From: Qipengyuania flava
GTDB taxonomy: Bacteria > Pseudomonadota > Alphaproteobacteria > Sphingomonadales > Sphingomonadaceae
DNA length: 64,000 nt
Direction of reading: 5' to 3'
Assembly (NCBI RefSeq): GCF_019448255.1
Contig: NZ_CP080410.1
Location: forward strand, 1,054,001-1,118,000
The position numbers and the translations under genes are program-made. Positions 53,310 through 62,297 of this stretch are shown here, piece by piece. Numbering within the stretch: the first letter of the stretch is position 1; the number at the start of each line of letters is the position of its first letter. The notes beneath the pieces are model-generated. The model was not told the origin of the DNA. It made no database searches and saw nothing but the letters and a program-made list of their open reading frames with translations.

Positions 53310-54286
53310 AGTGGCTGTGGCGGATACTTGGCGGGCTGGTCCTCGCGCTGGTGCTGGCGTTCTTCATCCTGCGCGTGCCGGATACCGACCCGGACGAAAT
53401 GTACGCGAAATACGGCACACCGCCGTCGCAGATGCTGGCGATTGACGGGGATCGCCGCATCCATGTGCGCGACGAAGGGCCGCGCGATGCACCGGTGATC
53501 ATGCTCCTGCATGGCTCCAACGCGGACCTCCACACATGGCAGGCCTGGGCGGATGCCCTGAAGAGCGAATACCGCGTCATCCGCTTTGACCAGCGCGGCC
53601 ATGGGCTGACCGGCCCGGCTGCGGACGGCGAATACACGCTCGAGGCGTTCGGCGACGATATCGATGCGGTCGCCGACGCGCTCAATGTCGGGACCTTTAC
53701 CCTCGCGGGCAATTCGATGGGCGGGGCGATCGCCATGGGTTACGCCCTCGAAAATCCCGAGCGGCTCGATGCGCTCGTGCTGGTGGACGCTGGCGGCGCG
53801 CCAATCCGGCGCGAAGGCGGCGGCAACCTTGCCTTCCGCCTGGCCGCCATGCCCGTGGTCGGCGACGCGATGAGCCAGCTCCTCCCGCGTTCACTGGTCG
53901 AGCGCAGCCTGTCGCAGAGCGTGACCAATCAGGACATCGTCACGCCCGAGGCGGTCGATCGCTATTGGGAAATGGCACGCTATCCCGGCAACCGGGCGGC
54001 TACGCGCAAGCGCTTCTCCACGCCGCGCAAGAGCTTCGAGGCGGAGGCTGTCGCCCAGATGCAGGTTCCCACGCTGGTGATGTGGGGCGAAGAGGACGCG
54101 CTTATCCCCTACGAAGCGGCGGGCTGGTTCATGGAAAACCTGCCCAACGCCACGCTCGTCAACTACCCCGGCATCGGACATATTCCGATGGAAGAAGCGC
54201 CCGAACGCAGCGCTGCTGACCTTCAGGCCTGGCTTGCCGAGGTGCTGGCGGCGGGCGAAGACGAGAACGAAGGAACTGCCTCGTGA
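53306..54286 (+). CDS. Alpha/beta hydrolase with N-terminal membrane anchor
   Basis: The 326-aa GTG-started protein has one anchor helix (WLWRILGGLVLALVLAFFIL) and a hydrolase fold: LLHGSNADLHTWQAW oxyanion region, nucleophile elbow LAGNSMGGAIAMG near residue 137 (Ser), acid LVMWGEEDALIPYE and the C-terminal His in YPGIGHIPMEE. It overlaps the cytochrome gene by 4 nt, so it is the third gene of the operon. Substrate unknown; the topology places the active site in the periplasm. Confidence 0.9.
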   Translation: MKWLWRILGGLVLALVLAFFILRVPDTDPDEMYAKYGTPPSQMLAIDGDRRIHVRDEGPRDAPVIMLLHGSNADLHTWQAWADALKSEYRVIRFDQRGHGLTGPAADGEYTLEAFGDDIDAVADALNVGTFTLAGNSMGGAIAMGYALENPERLDALVLVDAGGAPIRREGGGNLAFRLAAMPVVGDAMSQLLPRSLVERSLSQSVTNQDIVTPEAVDRYWEMARYPGNRAATRKRFSTPRKSFEAEAVAQMQVPTLVMWGEEDALIPYEAAGWFMENLPNATLVNYPGIGHIPMEEAPERSAADLQAWLAEVLAAGEDENEGTAS

Positions 54287-54363
54287 CTGGTACGTTCTAA
54301 GCCTCTGACAAACCGCCAGTCCATGGGCACAATCCGGGCGATACGGCGATAAGGGGGTAAGCG

Positions 54364-55053
54364 TTGCGCAAGCTTGGAATTATCGGTGGGATGAGCTGGA
54401 TCTCGACCCGCGCCTATTACGAACGCATCAACCGCTTCGTGCAGAAACGCGCCGCCCCGATGGCGAGCCCACCACTCCTTATCGAAAGCCTCGACTACGG
54501 CCCGATCGCTGCGGCCAAGAACGAAGGCGACTGGAACACGATTGCTGCCGCCCTGGTCGAGAGCGGGCGCCGCCTCGAAGCGGCGGGCGCCGAAGGCCTG
54601 CTGATTGCGGCGAACGCCATGCACAAGGTCTATGACCGGCTGACCGAAGGCGTTTCGATACCGGTGCTCCATATTGCGGACTGCGTGGGCAAGGAAATGC
54701 AGGAAGCGGATTGCACCAGCGCCGCGCTGCTCGGCACGCGCTTCGTGATGGCCGAGAGTTTCTACCGCCAGCGCCTCGTCGCGCACGGGGTCGACCTGCT
54801 CCCGCCCGATCCCGCCGATGTCGAGATGGTCGACGGGATCATCTACAAGGAGCTGATGCTCGGCCGGGTTACCCGCGATGCGGAGCGTGCACTCAAGACG
54901 ATCGTCACCCTGAAGGAAAAGGAAGGGGCGAAGGCGATCGTCCTAGCCTCCACCGAACTGGAACTGGTGTTCGATACCGATGCCAACATCCTGCCGGTGT
55001 TCGATTCAACCGATATTCATTGCCGCGCGGCGGCGGACTGGATTCTGGGCTGA
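54364..55053 (+). CDS. Aspartate/glutamate racemase-family protein without catalytic cysteines
   Basis: The 229-aa protein (TTG start after AAGGGGGTAAG) resembles YgeA-type amino acid racemases: LGIIGGMSWISTRAYYERIN, then LLGTRFVMAESFYRQRL and LPVFDSTDIHCRAAADWIL. The two cysteines that do two-base racemisation are replaced: the first motif C-T-N-T-M-H is A-A-N-A-M-H (Ala82) and the second G-C-T-E is A-S-T-E (Ser196). A racemase activity is therefore doubtful; a binding role or other isomerase activity is possible. Confidence 0.8.
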   Translation: MRKLGIIGGMSWISTRAYYERINRFVQKRAAPMASPPLLIESLDYGPIAAAKNEGDWNTIAAALVESGRRLEAAGAEGLLIAANAMHKVYDRLTEGVSIPVLHIADCVGKEMQEADCTSAALLGTRFVMAESFYRQRLVAHGVDLLPPDPADVEMVDGIIYKELMLGRVTRDAERALKTIVTLKEKEGAKAIVLASTELELVFDTDANILPVFDSTDIHCRAAADWILG

Positions 55054-55187
55054 CACGCCTCATCGCAGCCGGATTTCGGTCCGACGGCCTCGCTGAACAA
55101 TTTGGCGCATATTAACCAATTGCGGCTTGCGATCGGTCGTACCGCGGTCATGCTGCCCATCTCACTTGTGGGAAGGGACTTGCAAAT

Positions 55188-56306
55188 ATGAAAATGAAAA
55201 TGGGTCGCCTTGCGGCGGCGAGCGTTGTCGCGCTTGCCGGAGCAAGCTTTGCTGCACCGGCTTCGGCGCAGAAGATTGAAAACAGCTACATTTGTGTCTT
55301 TCAGCCCGGTCTTGTGACCAAGGGCAATGTGAAGGCCGAAGCCAACCGCGCCGCGCAGGCCGCCGGCGGGCAGGTGAAGCACGAATACTCCAACACGATC
55401 CGCGGTTTTGCCGTCAACGCGTCGGCGCAGGGCGTCGCCAACATGCAGGCGCGAAACCCGCGCATTGCCTATTGCGAGCAGGACCAGGTGATGTCGGTCG
55501 TGCAGCGGCGCGGCAAGCCCGGCGGCGGTGGCGGCGGTACGGCTCCGCCCGAGACCACGCCTTGGGGTGTCGCCCGCGTTGGCGGCGGCGAACTGACCGC
55601 ATCGGGCCGCGCGCTGGTGATCGACAGCGGGGTCGACCTCGACCACCCCGATCTCAACGTGAATGCTGGCCTGTCGGTCAACTTCACGCGTGACAAGTCG
55701 GCCGACGACCTTAACGGGCACGGCACGCACGTCGCCGGCACAATCGCTGCGATCAAGGGCAACGGCATCGGCGTCGTCGGTGTCGCTCCGGGGACCGAGG
55801 TCATCGGCATCAAGGTGCTCGACCGTCGCGGTTCGGGTTCGACCAGCGGGGTTATCGCAGGCATCGAATACGCGGCGGACATCGCCGGTCCGGGCGACGT
55901 TGCGAACATGAGCCTTGGCGGCGGCTTCAGCCAGGCGCTGAACGATGCGGTCATCGCGGCAGCCGCGACCGGCCTCAAGTTCACGCTTGCCGCCGGCAAC
56001 GAAAGCACCAGCGCGACCACCAAGTCGCCCGCTTCGGCCAATGGCCCCAACATCTACACCATCTCGAGCTTCGCCCAGGGCGACACCTGGTCGAGCTTCT
56101 CGAACTACGGCAACCCGCCGGTGGACTACGCCGAACCGGGTTCCGCTATCCCGTCGACCTACAAGGACGGCGGCTACGCTACGCTGTCGGGCACCTCGAT
56201 GGCCGCGCCCCACGCGGCCGGCATCCTGCTGCTCGGCGCCATCGACTGGGATCGCACGGTAGCGGGCGACCCGGACGGTAACGCGGACAGGATCGGCGTT
56301 CGCTGA
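55188..56306 (+). CDS. Exported subtilisin-family (S8) serine protease
   Basis: The product is 372 aa with a signal peptide (MGRLAAASVVALAGASFAAPASA) and an inhibitor-like propeptide (~28–95, with YICVFQPG and GFAVNASAQGVANM). The catalytic triad is Asp in LVIDSGVDLDHPDL, His in GHGTHVAGTIAA and Ser in LSGTSMAAPHAAG. A Gly-rich linker (PGGGGGG) lies before the protease domain. Export to the periplasm or beyond is predicted. A terminator follows. Confidence 0.93.
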   Translation: MKMKMGRLAAASVVALAGASFAAPASAQKIENSYICVFQPGLVTKGNVKAEANRAAQAAGGQVKHEYSNTIRGFAVNASAQGVANMQARNPRIAYCEQDQVMSVVQRRGKPGGGGGGTAPPETTPWGVARVGGGELTASGRALVIDSGVDLDHPDLNVNAGLSVNFTRDKSADDLNGHGTHVAGTIAAIKGNGIGVVGVAPGTEVIGIKVLDRRGSGSTSGVIAGIEYAADIAGPGDVANMSLGGGFSQALNDAVIAAAATGLKFTLAAGNESTSATTKSPASANGPNIYTISSFAQGDTWSSFSNYGNPPVDYAEPGSAIPSTYKDGGYATLSGTSMAAPHAAGILLLGAIDWDRTVAGDPDGNADRIGVR

Positions 56307-56337
56307 TCACTGGGGTCGCACGACCGTTACCTTGATC

Positions 56338-56373
56338 GGGCTGCGCGTCTTCCGGACGCGCGGCCCTTTCTTT
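56338..56373 (+). terminator. Terminator after the subtilase gene
   Basis: GCGCGTC and GACGCGC pair around a 5-nt loop, extended by GGGC and GCCC across one mismatched position, followed by TTTCTTTT. It lies about 32 bp past the stop. Confidence 0.85.
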
Positions 56374-56447
56374 TCGCCGATAAGTGGCAGGGTTCGCATT
56401 TCGTTCACGTTGTCGCATTCCGGTCGCTGACCTAAGCCTGCCGCCGC

Positions 56448-57608
56448 ATGCAAAGAGCACCCTACGCCTCTGATCCCGGCGCCAGTCGCGGGCGCGAATT
56501 TCCCGAGGAACGCGAGGGCTCACGCGGGCCGCGCAGCGAATTCCAGCGCGACCGCGACCGGATCATCCATTCGATCTCCTTCCGCCGGCTGCGGTCGAAG
56601 ACGCAGGTCTTCATCTCACCCGACGGCGACCATTACCGCACGCGCCTGACGCACAGCATCGAAGTGGCGCAGATCGGCCGCGTACTCGCGCGCGAACTCG
56701 GCCTCGACGAGGATCTCACCGAGGCGCTGTGCCTGGGCCATGACATCGGCCACCCGCCCTTCGGCCATGCGGGCGAAAAGGCGCTCGAGGCGGCGATGGT
56801 TCACGCGGGTGGCTATGACCACAACGCGCAGGGCCTGCGGACGCTGGCGCGCCTGGAAAGCCCCTATTGCGATCACGAGGGCCTCAACCTCACGTGGGAG
56901 ACGCTGGAGGGGCTCGCCAAGCACAACGGACCGATCATGGCGCCGAACTGGGCACTGGCCGAGATCGACCGCGACTTCCCGCTCGATTTGTCGACCTGGC
57001 CCTCGCTTGAGGCACAGGTTGCGGCCATTTCCGACGATATTGCCTATGACAACCACGATATCGACGATGGCCTGCGCGCCGGTTTCCTTCAGCTCGACGA
57101 CTTGCTTGCGCTCGACTGGCTGGCCGACCAGTGGCGCGCCGTGGAAAAGCGTTTCCCCCACGCGCCGCGCGATCGCCAGCTGCGCGAACTCGTCCGCACC
57201 CAGATCGGCATCATGGTCAACGACATGCTCACCCACACGCGCAAGCAGGTGAAGGGCCTTACGAGCGCGGACGAGGTGCGCGGGGCTGGGCGACAGCTCG
57301 CCGGCTTCTCGCCCGCGATGCAGGAGCAGGAGCGCGTGCTCAAACGCTTCATGTACGACCGGCTCTATTATCACGAGGAACAGCTGGGCACGGCGGAGCG
57401 CGCGCGCGACGTCATTTCGCGCCTGTTCGTCGCCTACCACCAGGACCCGACCACGCTTCCGGAAGAATGGCAGGCCAGCCTCCCGGATACCGAACCTCAG
57501 CGCAGCCGCCATATTGCCGATTTCATTGCCGGCATGACCGATCGCTTTGCCATCGACCAGTGCCGCCGAATCTACGGCCGCGCGCCCGAGGGACTGAGCA
57601 ATGTCTGA
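56448..57608 (+). CDS. dgt: dGTP triphosphohydrolase (dGTPase-like)
   Basis: The 386-aa HD-domain protein has RTRLTHSIEVAQIGR and LGHDIGHPPFGHAGEKAL, the metal-binding His/Asp set (H-x-HD...D). It hydrolyses dNTPs to nucleosides and triphosphate. Later blocks VAAISDDIAYDNHDIDDGLR and RLYYHEEQLG fit the type 2 dGTPase family. Start ATG 56448 is chosen. Its stop overlaps the next gene by 8 nt. Confidence 0.93.
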   Translation: MQRAPYASDPGASRGREFPEEREGSRGPRSEFQRDRDRIIHSISFRRLRSKTQVFISPDGDHYRTRLTHSIEVAQIGRVLARELGLDEDLTEALCLGHDIGHPPFGHAGEKALEAAMVHAGGYDHNAQGLRTLARLESPYCDHEGLNLTWETLEGLAKHNGPIMAPNWALAEIDRDFPLDLSTWPSLEAQVAAISDDIAYDNHDIDDGLRAGFLQLDDLLALDWLADQWRAVEKRFPHAPRDRQLRELVRTQIGIMVNDMLTHTRKQVKGLTSADEVRGAGRQLAGFSPAMQEQERVLKRFMYDRLYYHEEQLGTAERARDVISRLFVAYHQDPTTLPEEWQASLPDTEPQRSRHIADFIAGMTDRFAIDQCRRIYGRAPEGLSNV

Positions 57609-58302
57609 CGCCATTCGCATCGCGCTGATCGGCGCGACCGGGATGATCGGCTCGCAGGTGATCCGCGAATGCATCGGCCGCGAGGATGTGCGCCTCACCG
57701 GCATCGCCCGGCGCGAGGCCAAGCTTCCGCGCGGGATCCGCATGGAGCTGTTCGTGGCCGATCCCGCCAATTGGGGCGAGGTCATTGAGGCGGTGCGCCC
57801 CAAGGCGATGATCTGCGCGCTTGGGACGACGTGGAAGAAGGCCGGGGAGGACGAGGCGGCGTTTCGCGCCGTCGATCAGGAGCTGGTCCTCGACACCGCG
57901 CGCGCCGCCAAGGAGCTTGGGGTGGAGCGTTTCGTCCATGTGAGCTCGGTCGGCGCCGATGCCATGTCGAAGACCTTCTACCTGCGGGTGAAGGGCGAGG
58001 TCGAGCGCGAGCTCACGAAGATCCGCTTCGATCGCCTCGATATCCTGCGTCCGGGCCTGCTGCGCGGCTCGCGCGAGGATGATCACCGCCCGGCCGAGCG
58101 GCTCGGGATCGTCGCCGCTCCGGTCGCAAACCTGCTGCTGCACGGGCAGTACCGTAAGTACCGGGCAATCCGTGCCGAAACAGTGGCCCAGGCGGCGCTG
58201 TCGCTGGCCAAGCGCGCGGCGCGCGGGCGCTTCGTCCACGATCACGACGCGATCCTTCGCGCCGCCAAGGCCTTGCCGCAGATCGAACACACACCGGATT
58301 AG
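57601..58302 (+). CDS. NAD(P)-binding oxidoreductase-like protein (HTATIP2-type)
   Basis: The 233-aa protein has a Rossmann loop IALIGATGMIGSQVIRE, CALGTTWKKAGEDEAAFRAVD, RFVHVSSVGADAMSKTFYLRVKGEVER and LDILRPGLLRGSRE. This matches the atypical SDR/NAD-dependent epimerase group that includes HTATIP2/CC3. The active-site Tyr/Lys of SDRs is seen at Y-L-R-V-K. The start overlaps dgt by 8 nt. Function unclear. Confidence 0.88.
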   Translation: MSDAIRIALIGATGMIGSQVIRECIGREDVRLTGIARREAKLPRGIRMELFVADPANWGEVIEAVRPKAMICALGTTWKKAGEDEAAFRAVDQELVLDTARAAKELGVERFVHVSSVGADAMSKTFYLRVKGEVERELTKIRFDRLDILRPGLLRGSREDDHRPAERLGIVAAPVANLLLHGQYRKYRAIRAETVAQAALSLAKRAARGRFVHDHDAILRAAKALPQIEHTPD

Positions 58303-58327
58303 GCCGGACAAAGGGGAGGGGGCAGAC

Positions 58328-59302
58328 ATGGCAGGGCTGGCGACACGGCTGTTTGCCTTCTGGACAGTGCTCGGCACCGTGCTCGCCTGGATCGAGCCCG
58401 CGCTGTTCCTGTGGGTGGTCGATGGCCGGTTTACCCCGTTCGGACAGCCGCTGGTGAGCGTGATGCTCGGCATCATCATGCTGGGCATGGGGCTGACCCT
58501 GACGCTGGACGATTTCCGCCGTGTCCTGCGCCTGCCGAAGGCTGTCGCGGCTGGAGTCGCCCTGCAATTCACCGTCATGCCGCTGGCCGGGATTGCGCTG
58601 GCGAGCGCTCTGCTGGCCGAGCCCGGCCTTGCGGTCGGACTCGTGCTGGTCGCCTGCTGCCCCGGCGGTACGGCGTCCAATGTCGTTGCCTATCTCGCCC
58701 GCGCCAATGTCGCGCTGTCGGTTACCATGACCATGGCTTCGACCCTCGTTGCGGTCGTGGCAACCCCGCTCCTTACCGGATGGCTGGCGGGCGTATTCGT
58801 CGAGATCGACCGCTGGGCGCTGTTCCGCTCGATGGTGGCGGTGGTGCTGGTACCGGTCGTGCTGGGGGTTGCCCTGCGCGCCCTTCTGCCCGGCGTCACC
58901 CGCCGTATCGAACCGGTCGCGCCGCTGGTCTCCATCCTGTTCGTCGTTTTGATTGTGAGCGGCATCGTCGCGCGCTCGAAGGACCTTATCAGCGAGCACG
59001 CCGGGGTGCTGCTTCTAGCCTTGCTGCTGCTCCACCTCACCGGCTTCGCGCTTGGCTACCTTGTCACTCGCGCGCTGCGGTTTGACGAGGAGTGCGCGCG
59101 GACCGTCAGCATCGAAGTGGGCATGCAGAACAGCGGACTTGGCTCTACGCTGGCCTCGAGCCCCAGCTTCGCCGCGCAATTCGCCACGCCGCTGCAGGCT
59201 GCGCTCGCACCGGTTCCCAGCGCGATCTCGGCGGTCTATCACGTGGTCATCGGGAGCCTGCTGGCGAGCTTCTGGCGCCGCCGCAGCGAAAGGGAGGAAT
59301 AG
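58328..59302 (+). CDS. BASS-family bile acid:sodium symporter
   Basis: The 324-aa transporter has about nine to ten hydrophobic helices. VMLGIIMLGMGLTLTLDDF, CCPGGTASNVVAYLARANVALSVTMT and IEVGMQNSGLGSTLA are the sodium- and substrate-site motifs of the family. It imports an organic anion with sodium; in bacteria substrates include pantoate or pyruvate-like acids, not bile acids. ATG 58328 is preceded by GGGGAGGGGGC. It is followed directly by the DUF4281 gene. Confidence 0.92.
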   Translation: MAGLATRLFAFWTVLGTVLAWIEPALFLWVVDGRFTPFGQPLVSVMLGIIMLGMGLTLTLDDFRRVLRLPKAVAAGVALQFTVMPLAGIALASALLAEPGLAVGLVLVACCPGGTASNVVAYLARANVALSVTMTMASTLVAVVATPLLTGWLAGVFVEIDRWALFRSMVAVVLVPVVLGVALRALLPGVTRRIEPVAPLVSILFVVLIVSGIVARSKDLISEHAGVLLLALLLLHLTGFALGYLVTRALRFDEECARTVSIEVGMQNSGLGSTLASSPSFAAQFATPLQAALAPVPSAISAVYHVVIGSLLASFWRRRSEREE

Positions 59303-59306
59303 CGCC

Positions 59307-59756
59307 ATGTGGGATACGGTTTTTTCGGTCGCGAACGCTGCGGCGCTCGTGTTCTGGGTCGCGCTCGTCTTCCTGCCGCGCTGGCCGGCTCTTCTGGCCG
59401 CGATCCTCTACGCCGGCGTTGGCCTGCTCTGCTTTGCCTACGCTGCGGGGCTCATCGGGATCGTTACCGGAACGCTCGATCCCGGCGGACCGGGTGCGAC
59501 GCTCGATTTCGGCAGTATCGAGGGGGTGCGGGGCATCTTCGCCAGCGATGGCGGCGTGACCGTAGGCTGGATCCACTACCTCGCTTTTGATCTTTTCGTC
59601 GGTCTCTGGATCGCGCGCGACGCCGACGCAAAGGGCTTTTCGCGGATCATCCAGGCGCCGATCCTGTTCGCCACACTCATGGCGGGACCGCTCGGCCTCT
59701 TCCTCTGGCTCGTCATCCGCGAAAAGCGCGCCCGGGCGCAGGGGCGCTGGCAGTAA
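59307..59756 (+). CDS. DUF4281/ABA4-like membrane protein
   Basis: The 149-aa product has four hydrophobic helices (TVFSVANAAALVFWVALVFL, ALLAAILYAGVGLLCFAYAAG, and others) and IHYLAFDLFVGLWIARDA, the core motif of the ABA4 (neoxanthin-deficient 1) protein family. Plants use ABA4 in xanthophyll formation; the bacterial role is unknown. It overlaps nothing and starts 4 bp after the transporter stop. AGGGAGGAAT gives a good ribosome site. Confidence 0.85.
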   Translation: MWDTVFSVANAAALVFWVALVFLPRWPALLAAILYAGVGLLCFAYAAGLIGIVTGTLDPGGPGATLDFGSIEGVRGIFASDGGVTVGWIHYLAFDLFVGLWIARDADAKGFSRIIQAPILFATLMAGPLGLFLWLVIREKRARAQGRWQ

Positions 59757-59835
59757 TCGCCCAAGGAAAACAGGTTGCGCAAAGCAACCGGGCTGCCATG
59801 ATACCTCTCACAGCTGAAAACAGCGGAGAGGATAG

Positions 59836-61386
59836 ATGGCCGAAACGAACAAGCTCACCTTCGATGAGCTCATCCGGCATTGGGCGGCCGAAAAGCCCGG
59901 TCAGGTAGCGCTCGAACAGGATGGCGATGCCATCACCTTCGCCGAGCTCGAGGAGCGCTCGCGGCGCATCGTGGCGATGCTGCGCGCGCATGGTCTTGCC
60001 AAGGGCGACAGGATCGCCTGGCTGGGCAAGAACGCCCGGCACTATTTCGAGCTGTTCTATTCGGCAGCGCGCCTTGGCGTCGTGATGGTGCCGATCGGTT
60101 GGCGCCTCGCCGGACCGGAAATCGCCTATATCCTCGGCGACACAGGCGGGAAGGCGCTGTTCATCGACCATGGGTTCGACGAGCTTGCTGCCAAGGCCTG
60201 CGGGGAGATGAATAACCCGCCCGAAATCATCGACACGCCAAGCGCGCTTGCAGAGATTGCGGCAGCCCCGGCGGACCCGATTGAGGGAGCGGGGCCGGAC
60301 GATGCGGTGCTTCAGCTCTACACCTCCGGCACGACGGGCAATCCCAAGGGCGCGGTGCTGACCAACGCAAACCTCTTCTCGCTGCGCCAACCGGCGGAAG
60401 AGGCCGCGCAGCCCTGGTCGCAATGGAGCGAGAACGAGGCGATCCTCGTCTGCATGCCCTGCGCGCATATCGGCGGCACGGGGCTGGGTATCATGGCGAT
60501 GGCCGCCGGTATTCGCGGTATCGTGCAGGCCGAATTCACGCCCGATGGGGTCCTCGACGGCTTCGAGCAGGGCATTACCCGCCTCTTCATCGTGCCCGCG
60601 GCGCTGCAGATGGTGATCCAGCACCCGCGCGCAAAAAGCACCGACATGTCGGCGGTGAAATACGTTATGTACGGCGCTGCACCGATCCCGCTCGACCTGC
60701 TGCGCGAGGCGGTGCAGACCATTCCCGAGGCCGGTTTCCTCCAGTGCTACGGCATGACCGAGACGACCGGCACGATTGCCATGTTGCCCCCCGATGACCA
60801 CACGCTGGAAGGCAACGAGCGGATGAAGTCGGCCGGCAAGGCGGTGCCCGGAGCCGAGCTCAAGGTAGTGGGCGAAGACGGTGAGGAGCTTCCCCTTGGC
60901 GAAGTGGGCGAGCTGATCTGTCGTAGTCCCTCCAACATGCTGGGCTACTGGAACCTGCCTGATGCCACCAAGGGTGCACTCAAGGACGGCTGGATGCACA
61001 CCGGCGATGCCGCCTACATGGACGCAGACGGCTATGTGTACATTCAGGACCGCATCAAGGACATGATCATCTCGGGCGGGGAGAACGTCTATCCCGCACA
61101 GGTCGAAAGCGCGATCTACGGCCATCCGGCGGTGGGCGAGGTCGCCGTCATCGGCGTGCCCGACGACACCTGGGGCGAAGCGGTCAAGGCCTGCGTCGTG
61201 CCCAAGCCGGGAAGCGAGGTCGATCCCAATGACATCATCGCCTTCACCCGCGAACGGCTGGCCGGGTTCAAGGTCCCCAAGACCGTCGACGTGATCCCCG
61301 AAATGCCCCGCAACGCCAGCGGTAAGATCCTGCGCCGCGAGCTGCGTGCGCCCTATTGGGAAGGGCGTGACCGGCAGGTCAACTGA
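59836..61386 (+). CDS. Acyl-CoA synthetase (AMP-forming)
   Basis: The 516-aa ligase joins an acid to CoA with ATP. Motifs: LYTSGTTGNPKGAVLTN (P-loop, residues ~161–177), CYGMTETTGT, GWMHTGDAAYMD (hinge) and the C-terminal NASGKILRRELR with the catalytic lysine. Similar proteins are fatty-acid or aromatic-acid CoA ligases. The start follows GGAGAGGATAG. It could supply substrates for beta-oxidation. Confidence 0.94.
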   Translation: MAETNKLTFDELIRHWAAEKPGQVALEQDGDAITFAELEERSRRIVAMLRAHGLAKGDRIAWLGKNARHYFELFYSAARLGVVMVPIGWRLAGPEIAYILGDTGGKALFIDHGFDELAAKACGEMNNPPEIIDTPSALAEIAAAPADPIEGAGPDDAVLQLYTSGTTGNPKGAVLTNANLFSLRQPAEEAAQPWSQWSENEAILVCMPCAHIGGTGLGIMAMAAGIRGIVQAEFTPDGVLDGFEQGITRLFIVPAALQMVIQHPRAKSTDMSAVKYVMYGAAPIPLDLLREAVQTIPEAGFLQCYGMTETTGTIAMLPPDDHTLEGNERMKSAGKAVPGAELKVVGEDGEELPLGEVGELICRSPSNMLGYWNLPDATKGALKDGWMHTGDAAYMDADGYVYIQDRIKDMIISGGENVYPAQVESAIYGHPAVGEVAVIGVPDDTWGEAVKACVVPKPGSEVDPNDIIAFTRERLAGFKVPKTVDVIPEMPRNASGKILRRELRAPYWEGRDRQVN

Positions 61387-61397
61387 GGGCGGCCACG

Positions 61398-61991
61398 ATG
61401 AAACGCCATGCGCCCGCCACGGCGCGCAATTCCGAAGCGCTCGCGGCAGTGCTGGCGCAGGAGCTGCCACGCACCGGCCTACTGCTCGAAATCGCAAGCG
61501 GTTCGGGGGAGCACGCCGTGTTCATGGCGGCGCGCTTTCCCGATTTGGCCTGGCAGCCGAGCGATATTGATCCCGACGCGCTCGCATCGGTCGATGCCTG
61601 GGCGCAAGAGACGGGTCATCCGAACCTTTTGCCCGCATGCGCTCTCGACGCGTCGCAGCCGGACTGGCCGATCGGGCGCGCTGACGCGGTACTGTGCGTG
61701 AACATGATCCACATCAGCCCCTGGGCTGCGACCGAGGGGCTGTTCGCGGGGGCAGGGCGCCTGCTGGCGCCTAGCGCTCCCCTGGTGCTTTACGGCCCCT
61801 TCATCGAAGAGCAGACGCCGACCGCTGAATCCAACCAGGCGTTCGACGCCAGCCTGCGCGCGCGCAATCCCGACTGGGGGCTCCGCCAAGTGGAGGCTAT
61901 CGACGCGCTGGCAGCGGCAAACGGCCTGGCGCGCACGGCGCGTCACTCGATGCCGGCGAACAACCTCACGCTCGTCTACCGCGCCGCCTGA
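61398..61991 (+). CDS. DUF938 SAM-dependent methyltransferase-like protein
   Basis: The 197-aa protein begins MKRHAPATARNSEALAAVL. It has the class I MTase loop LLEIASGSGEHAVFMAARFP (~31–50), W-Q-P-S-D-I-D and VNMIHISPWAATEGLFAG, the DUF938 marks (eukaryotic METTL26-like). A methyl acceptor is unknown. It is 12 bp from the ligase stop, so it may be co-transcribed. A terminator follows. Confidence 0.9.
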   Translation: MKRHAPATARNSEALAAVLAQELPRTGLLLEIASGSGEHAVFMAARFPDLAWQPSDIDPDALASVDAWAQETGHPNLLPACALDASQPDWPIGRADAVLCVNMIHISPWAATEGLFAGAGRLLAPSAPLVLYGPFIEEQTPTAESNQAFDASLRARNPDWGLRQVEAIDALAAANGLARTARHSMPANNLTLVYRAA

Positions 61992-62000
61992 CGCCCAAAC

Positions 62001-62030
62001 AGAAACGCCCGCCGGTGGGGGCGGGCGTTT
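62001..62030. terminator. Bidirectional terminator between DUF938 and entericidin genes
   Basis: AAACGCCCGCC (62002–62012) pairs with GGCGGGCGTTT (62019–62029). The convergent entericidin gene ends 23 bp further. Confidence 0.8.
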
Positions 62031-62051
62031 GCGTTCGTCCTGGGGAAAGAC

Positions 62052-62180
62052 TCAGGTTTCTTCGTCGACCGCATTGGCGGCGGACTGGAGGTCGCTGCCG
62101 ACGCCGCGGACGGTGTTGCAGGCGGCTGCGGTCAGGGTCATCGAGGTGATGCCAAGTGCGAGCAGGATTTTCTTGATCAT
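62052..62180 (-). CDS. Entericidin-like small lipoprotein
   Basis: The 42-aa product MIKKILLALGITSMTLTAAA is followed by C and NTVRGVGSDLQSAANAVDEE. The lipobox cysteine and the N-T-V-R-G-V-G-x-D pattern match the entericidin A/B family of small toxin/antitoxin-like lipoproteins. AAGGA lies at proper distance upstream. Too short for usual gene finders. It may affect envelope stress and cell lysis. Confidence 0.85.
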   Translation of the reverse strand: MIKKILLALGITSMTLTAAACNTVRGVGSDLQSAANAVDEET

Positions 62181-62297
62181 TATGGTGTCCTTCCCAAAGG
62201 GCTTTCTGGCTCAAGTACAAGGGCTAGAACGGGCAGGTTAAAGACCGGTTCCAGCGGGCATTGCGCCCGCGCTCGGGCCAACCCATATGGCGCACGC

